64,000 nt of DNA from Camelus bactrianus. Lineage: Eukaryota; Chordata; Mammalia; Artiodactyla; Camelidae. A program made the position numbers and the translations under genes. Positions within the stretch are counted from its first letter, which is position 1, and every line of letters begins with the position of its first letter. Below the pieces are notes generated by a model, which worked only from the letters and a program-made list of their open reading frames with translations, was not told where the DNA came from and did no database searches. The DNA is taken from assembly GCF_048773025.1 (NCBI RefSeq), contig NC_133564.1, positions 30,948,645-31,012,644 of the forward strand. The letters are read 5' to 3'. Positions 1-11,200 of the stretch are shown piece by piece.

Positions 1-226
1 ATGTTTGAAATGTGAACAGCAGAGTTAAGGATCTGCTCACTACTTAGAAAAAAACGGGAGAGATTTGCAGCCACCTGAATGTCTGAAAAAAAATCTTCAG
101 AAAAAAAAAAAAAGGAATGTCTCTTGGATTCTTAGAGCTGAATTATTTGTGCCTCTTACACAGAGAGTGCTTCAAGCATATTTCTAAGCATGAAAAAGAA
201 ACAGCAAAGTAGAAAACATAAGCTTT
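1..226. other. Single-copy DNA, no feature recognised
   Basis: AT-rich sequence with two short A-runs (about 86-93 and 101-113). I see no open frame, repeat family or RNA-like structure. Confidence 0.5.
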
Positions 227-370
227 GGAGGGGAGGATCTAGCTGGTAGAGCGCATGTTTAGCGTGCGCGAGGTCCTGGGTTCAATCCCCAACACCTCCG
301 TTAACAAAATAAATAGACCAATCTAATTACCCCTTCCTCCCTCACATCTCCAAAAAAGAAAAAAAAAAAA
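227..370 (+). mobile_element. Vic-1-type camelid SINE (tRNA-Ala head)
   Basis: The head closely matches a tRNA-Ala(AGC) gene. It keeps an A-box-like stretch near 240-251, an anticodon arm with the TTAGCGTG core, and a B box (gggttcaatcc, 278-288). A tRNA-unrelated part follows (ctaattacccc), which is shared with the other SINE copies here, and then an A-rich tail (352-370). Such elements are non-coding and depend on L1 enzymes to move. No clear target-site duplication is visible. Confidence 0.9.
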
Positions 371-371
371 T

Positions 372-664
372 TCAATGGAACAGGCTAGGTTGTAAGAGAG
401 GAAGCTGAAAGAATGGTAATAATTCACAGACAGACAATTCAGAATGATTTAAACGTCTAGGACTAGACTAGAATAGAGCTGAAAATGAATAAGAACATTG
501 GTCTTAAGACACCAATTTTCTTTGAACTGCAGGGGAAATGGCAGTATAAGAGATGGTAAAAACTTTCTAAGACAAATCCAAGAGCATCCAAATTTTCTTT
601 TTAAATCAAAGAGGACTGAGCCATAGCTTAGAGAGGTTAGGCACTTAAAGAGACAGCCCACATT
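372..664. other. Single-copy DNA
   Basis: About 290 bases between a SINE and a MIR. Only a short minus-strand open frame (449-661) with no recognisable domain is present. Confidence 0.45.
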
Positions 665-760
665 CTATCTCTTTGAGGGAAGGGGGCACAGAGAGGGAAC
701 TCACTTGCCCGCCGTCACACAGGGAGTGAGCAGCCAAGCCGGAAAGAAAGCCAGCTGTGC
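665..760 (-). mobile_element. MIR SINE fragment
   Basis: The segment gcacagagagggaactcacttgccc... with a nearby gtcacacagggag matches the antisense of the MIR core, whose sense form reads ctgtgtgaccttgggcaagt. MIRs are ancient tRNA-derived SINEs shared by all mammals. The copy is diverged and partial. Confidence 0.6.
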
Positions 761-989
761 AGAGGCTCGCTGTGCGGTAAACAGACATCATGCGACACAT
801 CTGGGCAGAGTTGAAGATACAGAGAAGCTAATGAGGGGCTGGAAGCCCGTGGGTGGCACCAGCCCCACCATTGCCCCCAGGTGCTGGGACTTGCTGAGCT
901 GGCCCTGTTGTGGGAGAGGGTTAAGCCAGAATGCCACCAGGAAGCTGTTTCATGCAAATGTTTCTGGAAACGTGACTAAGTAGGTATCA
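761..989. other. Single-copy DNA
   Basis: Moderately GC-rich sequence between the MIR and an L1 3' end. Small open frames occur on both strands but none has a recognisable family. Confidence 0.4.
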
Positions 990-1150
990 GAAGAAAGGGA
1001 ACAATATTCAGTATATTGTAATAACCTTTAACGAAAAAGGTTATGAAAAAGGATGTATGTAGGTACCTGCATGGCTGGGACATCGTGCTGTGCACCCAAA
1101 ATGGACACATTGTAACTGACTGCACTTCAATTAAAAAAAAAAGAAAAAAG
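990..1150 (+). mobile_element. L1 3' end (cetartiodactyl type)
   Basis: The order of motifs matches the L1 3' UTR of even-toed ungulates: attcagtatattgtaataacc, a variant of gaaaaagg, a variant of gctgtgcaccc, then cactgtaactgac-like sequence, cttcaatt and an A-rich tail. Only the last 160 bases or so are present, so it is strongly 5'-truncated. It is clearly diverged and therefore old. Confidence 0.8.
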
Positions 1151-1411
1151 GGAATTGAGTTTGCAAGCCTCCAATAATTTGCTGAGATTGATTTCCACGC
1201 CATAAATAAATATGTAATTTGATGCCAATTTTTTTCGGAAAGAGGTCCCCTTTAAAATACAATTCACGTCCCATAGAACCCAGACCAGCTCCTGCCTGCG
1301 GGCCCTCATCGAGAGTTATTATTATTTTTCTTATTACCTAATGATTACCTGCATTTATCTGATAAATAAAAATTAAAATGGTGATTTACTTTACAAAATG
1401 CCATTTTGCTC
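1151..1411. other. Single-copy DNA, AT-rich at its end
   Basis: No family recognised. The 1315-1400 part is AT-rich with ATTATTATTTTT-like sequence. Confidence 0.4.
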
Positions 1412-1602
1412 TTTGGTAAAGGGCCAGATAGTAGATATTTTAGACTTTGTGGGTCACACGATCTCTGTCGTGGCTACTCAACTGTAACTTTGCAGCATGA
1501 AGCACTGGAGAGGATACATAAATGAATGTACATGGCTGTGTTCTAATAAAACTTTATTTACAAAAGCAGGCGGGAGACAGATTTAGCTCATAAGCTGCAA
1601 TG
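1412..1602. mobile_element. Ancient non-autonomous DNA transposon (probably hAT)
   Basis: The block starts with taaagggccagatagtagat and contains ctttgtgggtcacacg, gtggctactcaactg and aaaactttatttacaaaa. This matches a very common placental MER-type repeat of the hAT group as I remember it. I do not name the subfamily. Both ends are eroded, and no transposase is encoded. Confidence 0.65.
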
Positions 1603-1654
1603 CGCCACCCCCCCATCTAAAGTCACTTTATTTTTATTTACTTATTTTTTTAAT

Positions 1655-1870
1655 CAGATGTCTCAACCTCGGCACTGTGGACAAGGGACATTTTGGCCAC
1701 ATAATTCTTTGTGGGGAATGTCTATCCTGAGCATGTGTTTAGAAACATCCTGCCCCCTATCCACTAACGCCAGTAGTACCCCCATCCCATAGTTGTGACA
1801 AAAAAAAATGTCTCTAGACATTGGTAAGTGTCCCCTGGGAGACAAAACCATCCTGGGTTGAGAACCACTG
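1655..1870. mobile_element. hAT-Charlie-like MER element, both ends present
   Basis: The left end reads CAGatgTCTCAACC and the right end GGTTGAGAACCACTG, which are near-complementary terminal inverted repeats of the hAT-Charlie class. The inside (ggacattttggccacataat, gtctctagacattggtaagt) matches a non-autonomous placental MER repeat. An A-run at about 1800-1808 expanded inside it. It has no coding capacity. Confidence 0.75.
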
Positions 1871-2943
1871 CTTTAATTTGATAGAGTTTCAAAATGTGTG
1901 TATTGCGGAGTGGAGGGGTGGGGTGTAGGCGCTCCTACCTGACTAACCGGTGGACTTACTCTCAGCGCCTCCTCTGAGGCGTCCCCGTGAAGATTCTGGA
2001 ACACCTAGGGGTGATCATGGGTAGCAGTGAGCAGCAGAAACACAGCTGCACCTTCATCAGTCGACTGTAACTTCAGCTTTATTTTCCAAATATCCACACA
2101 CAGCAACTGTTTCATGCATATGTTGTGAGGCTGCCCTGTTTGTCACGAAGACATTTGGCTGCTCGGTTTGGTATTTTATGTAATCCCGCAACTCTTACCG
2201 TCTAAGGAGCATCAGAGGAAAATTGCCTGTTGATGAAGATTTTATAATAGTCTCCCTTTTCCATTCAAGATGTGATAGTCATCAGGTCGGTGGTGCCACA
2301 CATGGGGACTGCCTCAGAGTCCAAAGTGATTGATGTTCTGCAAAATCCAGTGCAGGGTTCTCTGCACCTTTAGAGAAACCAGAGGGGGCAGATGGAGCGC
2401 TGTGAGAACTGTCCGCTCTATCGGGGAGTTCGTACAACAGGGATGGGGAGAAAGCACTGTCTGGGGTAACTCTGTGCTCCTGGCACCTGGGAGGAAGCGG
2501 AAGGAGAAGCCAACTCTAGGGGGAGTCTGTGCCCAGCTTCATTTTGTTTCTGCTTCTGGGGGAAAGGTATTCACGTTTGCATTTCGTGTTTGACAGACAG
2601 CAGGGGAGCTCTGGGCAGGAGGGGCTGAAGGTGCTCTGGCTGGCAGGCGGGGTGCCTGGCTCCAGGAGGCGAGTCTGCCCCACTTTCTAAGTTAGGTTTC
2701 CCTGCAACAACCCTGCTGTTCAGAGGCGTTTTGACCACAGAAACACCAAAATCTTTGCTCCTTCTGCTTTTCAAAACTGTCCTTTCATCATAAATCTTAT
2801 ACCCATTTGATGGCAAGAACTCAGGGCTCTTGATTCCCTAAGTAAATAAATCAGAGATAATTCAATATTTGATTATGAGATTTACAGTTCTGCTACTCAC
2901 AGTTTCTCAGGTCAGGGATCCATAATTGAGCTCAAGTGAACCT
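1871..2943. other. Single-copy DNA
   Basis: About 1.1 kb with no recognised repeat. Two small open frames (2330-2593 on plus, 2571-2816 on minus) have no domain or splice context I can support. Confidence 0.4.
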
Positions 2944-3771
2944 CTCCATTAATTCTTTTTAAAAAAATTTTTTTTGAAGTCTATTTGGTTTACAATGTTG
3001 TGTTAGTTTCTGGTGTCCAGCACAGTGATTCAGTTTTAAATATATAGATTTCTTTTCATATTCTTTTTCAGTATAGGTTATTACAAGGTATTGAATATAG
3101 TTCTCTGTGCTCTACAGTAGGACCTTGTTGCTTATCTATTTTATATATAGAAGTTACTATCTGCCAATCTCAAACTCCTGATTTATCCCTTGCCACCCTG
3201 ATAACCATAAGTTTGTTTTCTATGTGTGTGAGTCTGTTTCTGTTTTGTAAATAAGTTTGTGTCTTTTTCTTAGATTCCACATACGAGTGATCTCATATGG
3301 TATTTTTCTTTCTCTTTCTGGCTTACTTCACTTGGAATGATGATCTCCAGATCCATCGATGTTGCTGCAAATGGCATTATTTTATTATTTTTTTTATGGC
3401 TGAGTAGTGTTCCATTGTATAAATAAACCACAAGTTCTTTATCCAGTCATCTGTTGGTGGACATTTAGGCTGTTTCCATGTCTTGGCTATTGTAAATAGT
3501 GCTGCTATGAACATTGGGGTGCCTGTATCTTTTCAAATTAGTGTTTTCTTCAGATATATGCGCAGCAATGGGATTGTTGGATCATAGGGTAAATCTATTT
3601 TCAGTTTTTTAAGGAATCTCCATACTGTTCTCCATAGTGGCTGCACCAAACTTCATTCCCACCGACAGTGTAGGAGGGTTCCCTTTTCTCCACACCCTTC
3701 CCAGCATTTATTGTTTGTGGACTTTTTAATGATGGCCATTCTGACTGGTGGGAGGTGAGCTCCATTAATTC
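2944..3771 (-). mobile_element. 5'-truncated L1 flanked by a 12-bp target-site duplication
   Basis: The 804-bp body (2956-3759) reads as L1 3' UTR plus the end of ORF2 on the minus strand. On plus it begins with a T-rich tail and contains tgttgctgcaaatggcatta and tggctgagtagtgttccatt, the antisense of the ORF2 C-terminus. The direct repeat CTCCATTAATTC flanks it exactly at 2944-2955 and 3760-3771, so this is one retrotransposition event with both borders preserved. The remaining ORF2 sequence is not open. Confidence 0.92.
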
Positions 3772-4448
3772 GGATCCCGGTGTCAGATGGGCCCAGACAG
3801 CCAGGCAGGACAGGTGCTCAAACAGACCCTGGGGAACAGCGGTCAGAGACAAAACAGTCCCTCCTTCCATCTCTACTCCCTGCTTCACAGCCATGCCTCC
3901 CTGGTGTGTTTGCATCTAGAGAAATCACGCCTGCTAGAATTTTAAAGTCAGCGCAGCATTTGTGTCTAAGCCGGGTCCCCCTTCATCAGAGAGATAAGCT
4001 GTTTCTGAGCTGACTGCCATTATGATGAAGTGGGGATCAATCTAGCCAGCATTTTCCCAGAAGAAGCCTTGCAGCGTTCCTGAGTTGATACCAATGTACG
4101 TTATTGGGCTCAACAGCCTAGTCGAACAGGAGGGCGAAGACTCAGTGCCAGTGATTACGTGGTGCTGTTGAGACATCTGGGAAACTCTTAAGACACTTTG
4201 TTTTTCCAGAGAATCTTATTCCTTGACATATGTGGTTACAGCCTTTGCGGACACTCCAAGCCAGAACCCTTATGACTAATTGCCCATCAAGGGGCAAAAC
4301 TGCAGAGCAGTAAAAAGTGAGCTCACTGAATGAGTGAGATGTGAAAAAAAATTTCCTTGCTTTGTGCCCAAAGACCTGGTCACAGAGAGGGGGTTATTTT
4401 TAGCTGTGAAAATTATGCCTGGTTACACAACCTGCCTCTTTAGAAGCT
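3772..4448. other. Single-copy DNA
   Basis: About 680 bases after the L1. The minus-strand open frame 3601-3915 spans the L1 border and is not a gene. No repeat family recognised. Confidence 0.4.
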
Positions 4449-4476
4449 ATAATAATAATAATAATAATAATAAAAA
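4449..4476. repeat. (AAT)n microsatellite
   Basis: About nine AAT units followed by a short A-run. Confidence 0.95.
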
Positions 4477-4861
4477 AACCCCATAATTGGAGCCAGGTGC
4501 TATCACGAGCAAAGGTATTTCTTGTGGGGCAGATTTTGTACCAAAAAAAGCTAGAAAGACGCCTCGTGGAGAAATCTGGCCTTTAAAGAAATGTATTCTC
4601 TCTGGGTAATAAGGTTGCTGGCTGGACTCCTGTAAACCAGCAGCAGAGAAACACACAGATCGCATTGCAGACCTTATTCAGTGATTCTCATTGGAAAGGC
4701 TGCTGCACAAAAACTCTATTTCCAAGGGGCCAGGTGCCTCTGAACTTATTGGACAGTTTTTTTTTTTCCCTAACTCGTGTACAGAGCAAACCAGGAGCAA
4801 AGTTCAATCACGTGCACCCAAATTCTTCCGTCTCAGAAAGCACACAAATTATATGCAATTT

Positions 4862-4960
4862 GGTATGTGTGTATTTATATACATTTATACATATACACAT
4901 ATATGGAGAGAGAGAGAGAGGTTTTGTTACACATACATGTGTGTGTACAATGTGTGTTTG
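4862..4960. repeat. Mixed TA/CA and (GA)n microsatellite
   Basis: Alternating TATG/TACA sequence runs into a pure (GA)n tract (about 4906-4920) and then a short (TG)n block. All the overlapping open frames of 60-136 codons in this area arise from the repeat. Confidence 0.85.
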
Positions 4961-5103
4961 GCAAATGAATTTTTCACCCTGTAACATACAGTCCATGGAT
5001 TATGTCTGGTTTTCCAGCAACTGTATTGACTGCATGTTGGGCACTGCCCCATCTCTATGTTATGTCTGTCCTTAGCAACTTAGGAGGGACTCGTCCTGTC
5101 ATT

Positions 5104-5157
5104 GAAGAAGAAAGAAAGAAAGAGAGGAAGGAAAGAGGAAAGGAAGGAAGAAGAATT
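5104..5157. repeat. (GAAA)/(GGAA) purine tract
   Basis: An almost pure purine strand of GAAA and GGAA units about 50 bases long, directly upstream of a MIR. Confidence 0.85.
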
Positions 5158-5164
5158 GAAGACC

Positions 5165-5295
5165 TAGGAGTTCAGGTTCTAATCTCAACATCACTACAGA
5201 CTCGGCATCTAGTTTCCCCACTTGTAAAATGAGGCTGGTGACACCATTTTGCCGTATCAGAGAAGAGGGTTCAGTGAAGCAAGAAGGACTTTGAA
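5165..5295 (+). mobile_element. MIR SINE
   Basis: The MIR core is recognisable in order: gagttcaggttctaatctca, then ctagtttccccacttgtaaaatgagg. The last motif is the well-known MIR 'tcatctgtaaaatggg' segment. The copy is diverged. Confidence 0.75.
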
Positions 5296-5664
5296 AACTG
5301 CAAAACCCTCACAAACTCCAAGTCTAAGTACAGAGTAGTGTTGTTGTATAAAATAAACCAAAGTCAGAAAAAGTAGGTGGGTGAAGCCTGCACTGCTGTA
5401 AACCTTATTCTCAATCAACCCTCATCAACGCTTGCGTGGAACCTCCATCCTCGTGCCCCTCCAATGCTTCCTTCCAAGCTTGAGAGACGATCTCTCTCAG
5501 ATGCCGTCTCACCATCACGTTTCCCCCATAACACGCATCACCTTTAACATAAGCTGCAAACATCGATAACAAGGACCAGGGGGCTTCTTGTAGTTTGAGC
5601 GGCACCTGATTCAGGGGTTTCACCTCCCTCCACCTCCTCCCTTGAGCTTTGGTCTCCAGCGATG
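5296..5664. other. Single-copy DNA
   Basis: A minus-strand open frame of 86 codons (5411-5671) overlaps this part. It has no recognisable domain, so I do not call a gene. Confidence 0.35.
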
Positions 5665-5850
5665 CCAACAACGTTTAGTTCCCCGAACGCGCTGTGCCAT
5701 CGTTATCCCTGCGCTGTTGCAAGACTTTTCCTTTTGCTTGCAGTCTTGCAGCGCCCTTCTCCCCTAAACCTGCCTGGAAAACGAGTCCTCATCCTGCACG
5801 TAACACAACTGATTCCTCCCCTGTGAAGCTTCTATATAGAACACCGAGAA
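5665..5850 (+). mobile_element. Possible L2 LINE fragment
   Basis: The segments gctgtgccatcgttatccctgc, cagcgccctt and acctgcctggaa loosely follow the L2 3' region (ctgttccctctgcctggaacg). Divergence is high, so this is a weak call. Confidence 0.3.
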
Positions 5851-7189
5851 GATGCTCAAAATTTGCTGAGAGAAGGAATGGATGTGGAGAGGCAGGAAGG
5901 TCTTTCCTAAGCTTTAGAGAATCTGTCTGCTCCAAATGTCTTTTTCATGCGATGGTTGCCTATTTTAAACTCTTTTCCATACACGTCTTCACCCGCTTCG
6001 TCCCCCAGACCATTAAGCCACTGCGTTTTGTTACTTCCCCCCAGAAAATAACTTCCGGAGTCCTCATTCTTCAGTATTCTTTCAGTCTCCAACTTCCCCC
6101 TGCAGGGTTAGCCAGGCCATTTTACCTATCAAAGATTCCTGAGGCTTGATGGAGGAAGGCAAGATGCCCGGGATCCAGGGGAGAAGGATGAGAAGGTGAG
6201 GAAGGCGGCAGGAGATAAAAGAACACCCCACTCAAAAAGGAGTGGAGGGTGGGTACCAAGAACTAGCATGATAACAGCATCCAGGGCTGAGGACGGGACA
6301 GAGGCGGTTTAGCTCAACAGTACAGTCATAATTCTGTCTACTCCACATGACCATAGTTACTACGTAAGTCCTTTAAACAGCATCTTCAATGGAGGGAAGC
6401 TGTATTTACTCCCCTAAACACAGACAGTTATAAATACCGCTTAAGAAACAAAAACCAAAAGTAGCCAACATAATCGCCAGCCCCTGCCCCCTCACAGAGA
6501 AACCTTTTCCTTGGATCTGTTAAACCAACACGCTAATCACAAAGATCAAGTCGTGTCTTCATGTATTTATAGAACTAACCTAGTCACCAAAACTGAGTCA
6601 TTTCAACATCAGATGAGTAACACACTTGTGTGGAAAATTCACAAAAACATTTTGACCTCAAAGTTTAAGTCCCCCCCCCTTTCTGGTTTCTAAAACCTCG
6701 TGTCTTCAATATATTCAATGTGTCCCGATTCAGGTTTATAGATTCGATTTATACTAATTTCTCTGTTTTCACAAGAGACCTGTAAGTTAGATATTTGTCG
6801 TTTATATCCATAAGATATCCGTGTTCCAAATATTTATCAAAGACTTAATAGAAACACCACAGTTCATAGGCTCAGTAAACTATTTAACTTAGAAAGGACG
6901 TGAGATGCTCTAGACTGAAAAATGGGAGGAAAGAGTGCTTAAATATCTGAAGGCATGCATGCATGGGGAGAAATGGGATTAAATTCAGATCTTCTGGCCA
7001 GGGTATCGTCCCTTAAATCATAGGGCACAGAACAAAACACACAAAATGCTAAACCAATATTCACAGTCGACATGCATACGTATAAGAAAAAATAAGTTTA
7101 TACTGCTAAACAGTTAATTCAGTTGTTACTTCTAGGGTAAAAATAAAAGACTAAAACTTTAATAGAATATTTTTATTAGATACAACCTG
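5851..7189. other. Single-copy DNA
   Basis: About 1.3 kb without a recognised repeat except a C9 run (6671-6679) and a short GCATGCATGCATG palindrome near 6952-6964. The 151-codon frame at 5694-6149 has no domain I recognise. Confidence 0.35.
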
Positions 7190-7350
7190 AACATACCTCT
7201 TGATAACTCAGTATATTTCATCATATATATGAAATATATATAAATTTACATGAAATATATAAAATGCATTTCAAATATGTATTCATCTATATCTCATATA
7301 TGAATGCATATTTCACATACAGTATATTGAAATCCATTTCATATATCTAT
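7190..7350. repeat. AT-rich stretch with hairpins
   Basis: Repeated ATATTTCA / TGAAATAT words form several short inverted repeats. The clearest is TATATTTCAT (7212-7221) against ATGAAATATA (7229-7238) with a 7-base loop. Confidence 0.7.
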
Positions 7351-7719
7351 TTTGCACTTTTTTTGAATTTTAAAAAGCCAAAAGGTGACTAACAATATTA
7401 GTAGGTACTTCAAGGGAACGCAGAATCTTTAAAGGGCGCCCTCTTGTGTTCCTTCAGTGCCATAGATTCTTCAACCTCACAAACTGTCCCCTTCTTTAAA
7501 AATTCCCCCCGTTCCTCTCCGGAGAGGAAACTGGAGTCTGAAACATGAGATAGCCTCCCTGTCACTCACCTCTGCCTGCTGCATGTAGCAAAGATAAATC
7601 AAACCATATGTATGAATAGTGAGTCTTCGTATTTATTCCTGATTTTGTTGGCTATATTCACGATGGTGATTCATTACATCCCAGTCCAGAGTCCACAGTA
7701 CAACTGTAATTAGAGAAGA

Positions 7720-7744
7720 AAAAAAAAAAAAAGAAGAAGAAGAA
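7720..7744. repeat. A-run and (GAA)n
   Basis: A run of about 14 A followed by several GAA units. Confidence 0.85.
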
Positions 7745-7884
7745 TATTTCCTTTTATGCACAGATGTATTGCTACTAGAATGTGTCATTTAATTGGTTTT
7801 CCAGGAGTGGGATCAGGCCAGGTTGACTCTATTCCCCCGTGTACCATTAGCAATCAATTTGCTGATTTAGTTAATGCATTAATC

Positions 7885-8185
7885 CAGTCAATAAATCCTT
7901 TTGAAGCCTCTCGTTTTCACAAAGCAACATGTTAGTAGTGTGCGGAATATTAAAAAGAAGAAACTACAGCTGTCCTCATGGAACTTACCATATACTTGAA
8001 GATACAGATGTGATCACAAGTGAAACAGGATGACTTTCATGGAGTGACACGCAGAATGCCCTAAGAGTTCAGAGGAGGAAAATTCCTGCTTCCGCTCTGG
8101 AGATCAGGAAAGCCTTTATCCAGAATGTCACATGTCACCTGGATCTGGAAGAAGGACTATTCAGAAGGTAGTTTGGGAAAGGATC
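7885..8185 (-). mobile_element. L2 LINE fragment
   Basis: Read on plus, the order is the antisense of the L2 3' end: caataaatccttttgaagcc (sense-family equivalent caataaatatttattgagc), ctgtcctcatggaacttacc, then gtcacatgtcacctggatctg and ggatcaggaaagcc. This order is characteristic of L2. The element is old and partly eroded. Confidence 0.65.
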
Positions 8186-8193
8186 CCATAGAC

Positions 8194-8213
8194 AAAAAAA
8201 AAAAAAAAAAAAA
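8194..8213. repeat. A-run
   Basis: About 20 consecutive A residues. It directly follows the L2 fragment, but no retrocopy is recognised upstream. Confidence 0.9.
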
Positions 8214-11200
8214 GGTGGGACTGAAAATGGAATCAATTCCGGGCTTGTTGGAATAAAAGCGCGTACAGAGAAAGCACTGATGGAACAGAGGGTAGGCTAG
8301 AGTCTTTGCAAGGAGGCTGCAACAAAGTAACATAACGCTTTACTGAGCTTAGCATCCTGAGTGCACAGGAACCAAAGACATGACCTTGGTTTTCATTTGC
8401 ATCATCATACTCTTCTAAGCTGCACTAACAGAAGCAGAAAAATGAACTGACAGTGGCAGGACGATGATTCACAGACACGTGGACTGTGAGACTCCACGGT
8501 GACATTTTGAATAGAGAGCCTAATGGCTTATCTATTGATCGATCTGCTCCTAATTCTGCTGCTTGGACGTTACTTCTTTCAAGTGACATTTTCAAATTAC
8601 ATTCAGATATCAGTTATCTGCATTAGGGCCACAGGGCTGTGGGACAGATCATCCAGTTCCCATTTCTTTTAGTCTTTGGAATGCATTACAATGGGAATTT
8701 GAAGAAGGGAATTCATTCTCCTCAATTCATTATTTTTCAGACCCATATGAAAACTCATGTGCTCACCCTTAAAAATACATCAGACCGTCTTGTACTGAAG
8801 ATTTTCACGAACAATCTGTAGAAAGAATGACTCACTATGGCTAATGGAGCTCACCTGCCTCGTGTCACCTCTGTGTAATTCCATTATTTTACATTAACAA
8901 AAAGGAACATTTGACTCCTCCACATCCCATCCCCACCATGGCAGGGGACCTTAAAGACTGGTCCTTATAAACAGAAGCTGCAGGGTGATCTTGGGTTAAT
9001 ATCACTGATAAGCAAAGGGGGGAAATTTTAAAACAGACGAGCCAAAACTTCTTACTTGTTTACCTTCAAGGACTAGGCTACGTTCTCCAACATAACACAA
9101 CACGGTCATCTTCTAAGGACCGCTAAGGCCAGCATGGTGAGCAACCTGTTCCCTCCCTGAGAACTGCAGACAGAAATTGGCTGCCAGAGAAGGATTCCAG
9201 CTGCCTGCAAACAGACAGGACACTTTCTGCAGCAACACTGCCCTCTGACGGCTGACGCAGCACGGTGCCTTATGGTAGAGGATTCCTGCGTCCCGATGGG
9301 GAGGGGCAGCCGGGACTCTAAAAGGCTGTCTTGGAGAGGCAATTTAGGTTCGGTTTAAACGCAGGAGAGAAAAAGAGGAAGTGGTCCCAGTTCCCTGATA
9401 CTCATCTCAGAATTACCATCTCCATTACTGCAACCACAAAAACAAGCTATCGGATCTGAGAGGGTGGTATATATTCTGGAGTAGCATGGGATCAATGGTC
9501 AGTCCGGGGAAACAGACAGACAGACATACGTACATAGAGGAATTTATTTCAGATGTCCTTGTGAAAACAATTCAACCATACAAGTATGAAAATAAATCTT
9601 TACTTAATAGTTGGAAAGATTTGGGGTATAATTGCATCCTCTGTTAATTCTTAGAATAAACAAAAGGTGAAAACCTGATTTTTCAAACAAATCGTATGCT
9701 AGCAAGACACAGTGCTGATCCCCTCGGTTTAACTTGATCGGTTTGCAAAACATTCAGTAGATACCTCAGTTTTCCCAAGGGCTTTGCTCATCCTTTGATG
9801 TTCAGATCATTCCCTTTGGAATAATCCATCCAGTCAAAATCCCCTTCCATTTTCTCCGGTCTTCAGTAGAGTAACTCTCCCAGATCCACATTCCTCAGCA
9901 CCTGTGTCTGTGAATCCAACCATTTTCCAGAGCCGCTCTGGTTAACTTCATGTAATCTGCCTTTTTGAAAAATGTGTAGCTTTATTCTGCCATTTTCTTA
10001 GGGAGAGTTGAGTGGGTTCTAATTTTATAAGTGATCAGTTTATAAATGAATATTTTAATAGATAACAGCTTTTCCTTCCCCAAGAAATTAATTCACAGAA
10101 CTCATTTATGGATAATTAATTCACAGAAATAGAGGACCTTCCACCTCCTCTTGATAGATGGCTGATTGGAGAACAGCTTGAAATGGAGACCCGGACTCTA
10201 ACTCTTCTTCATCTTATCACTTCCCTCCATCTCTGTAGAGCTACCCCCAGCCCAATCAGACCCTCTGGGAACTTGGGAATAACTTCCGGATGGTGATGTT
10301 GAGGTGCCAAATGGCACGCTGGAGTTTCAGAGCTCAGGAAGCATGATGTGAGGTTGGACCAAGTTCAGACATGGTTTCGCTGCTTCCTTGGGTTGTTACT
10401 GGCATAACCACAGTCCTGCATTTATGCCCAAAGCATGAATAAACTGAGCAGCATCTTGTAACCACCATCATGATCATCTCAGCTGCCAAAAGGGGCGGTC
10501 GGGGAAGCAGAGGGACCATCTCTGTCAAGACAGTACAAGCCCAAAGCACTGAGGACGTGATCTGGAGTCAAGATGCAGTGAATGCTGGTTACTTCTGTGT
10601 CTCTTTTGGGAGGAGGGGGTGATCCTAGCCAAAGTTGGCACAGATTGTGAGCTAAACAAAGTTTTGATCTTCTGGGATACGTTTTCATTACCTTGTTATA
10701 AAAGAGAGCTGCAATCCTATACCAGCTGGTCCTCTGTGGCTTAGCCTCAGAGCTTGAAACAGTCGCTAGAACATTGAAAGAGCCCCATCTTCTGCTCACT
10801 TTTCTTGAAAGGCCCAGAGAGGATCCAAGCACACAGTCCCAGGCCATCTCATGACGCTCCCTTATTCCGTCCTGTCCTCTTCCATCGTATCCTGCAGCTG
10901 CTAACGCGCTCTTCCCTTGAAAGCCCCTGAACAAAACGATTCTCTGCTCCCGCCTTTCTGACTGGTCTCTCCTCTGCCTCTCATTTCGCTGCCATTGATG
11001 TGAGCTGATTTGTTCTAAGTCCTCCTTTTCCTCTCATGTCTCCAGTGCTTTTTCCACTATGTTCCCAATTTCTTTTACATTCTAAAAACTCAAGTCTGGG
11101 CGAGACCTGGGAAGAGGGGAGAGGCCTTTGAGGGTGGGGAAGACGCTGAAAAGGCAAAAACCCAACTCTCTTTGGATGAACTTGGGGTGGTTGGAAGGTG

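Noticed and set aside
4665-5075. 136-codon frame
   Set aside because: It spans a TA/CA/GA microsatellite.
5694-6149. 151-codon frame
   Set aside because: No domain recognised; it partly overlaps a possible L2 fragment.
10086-10128. CRISPR-like or satellite array
   Set aside because: Only two units; a small local tandem duplication in a mammalian genome.
10479-10934. 151-codon minus frame
   Set aside because: No known family, and a second frame overlaps its end. Could be revisited if RNA evidence exists.
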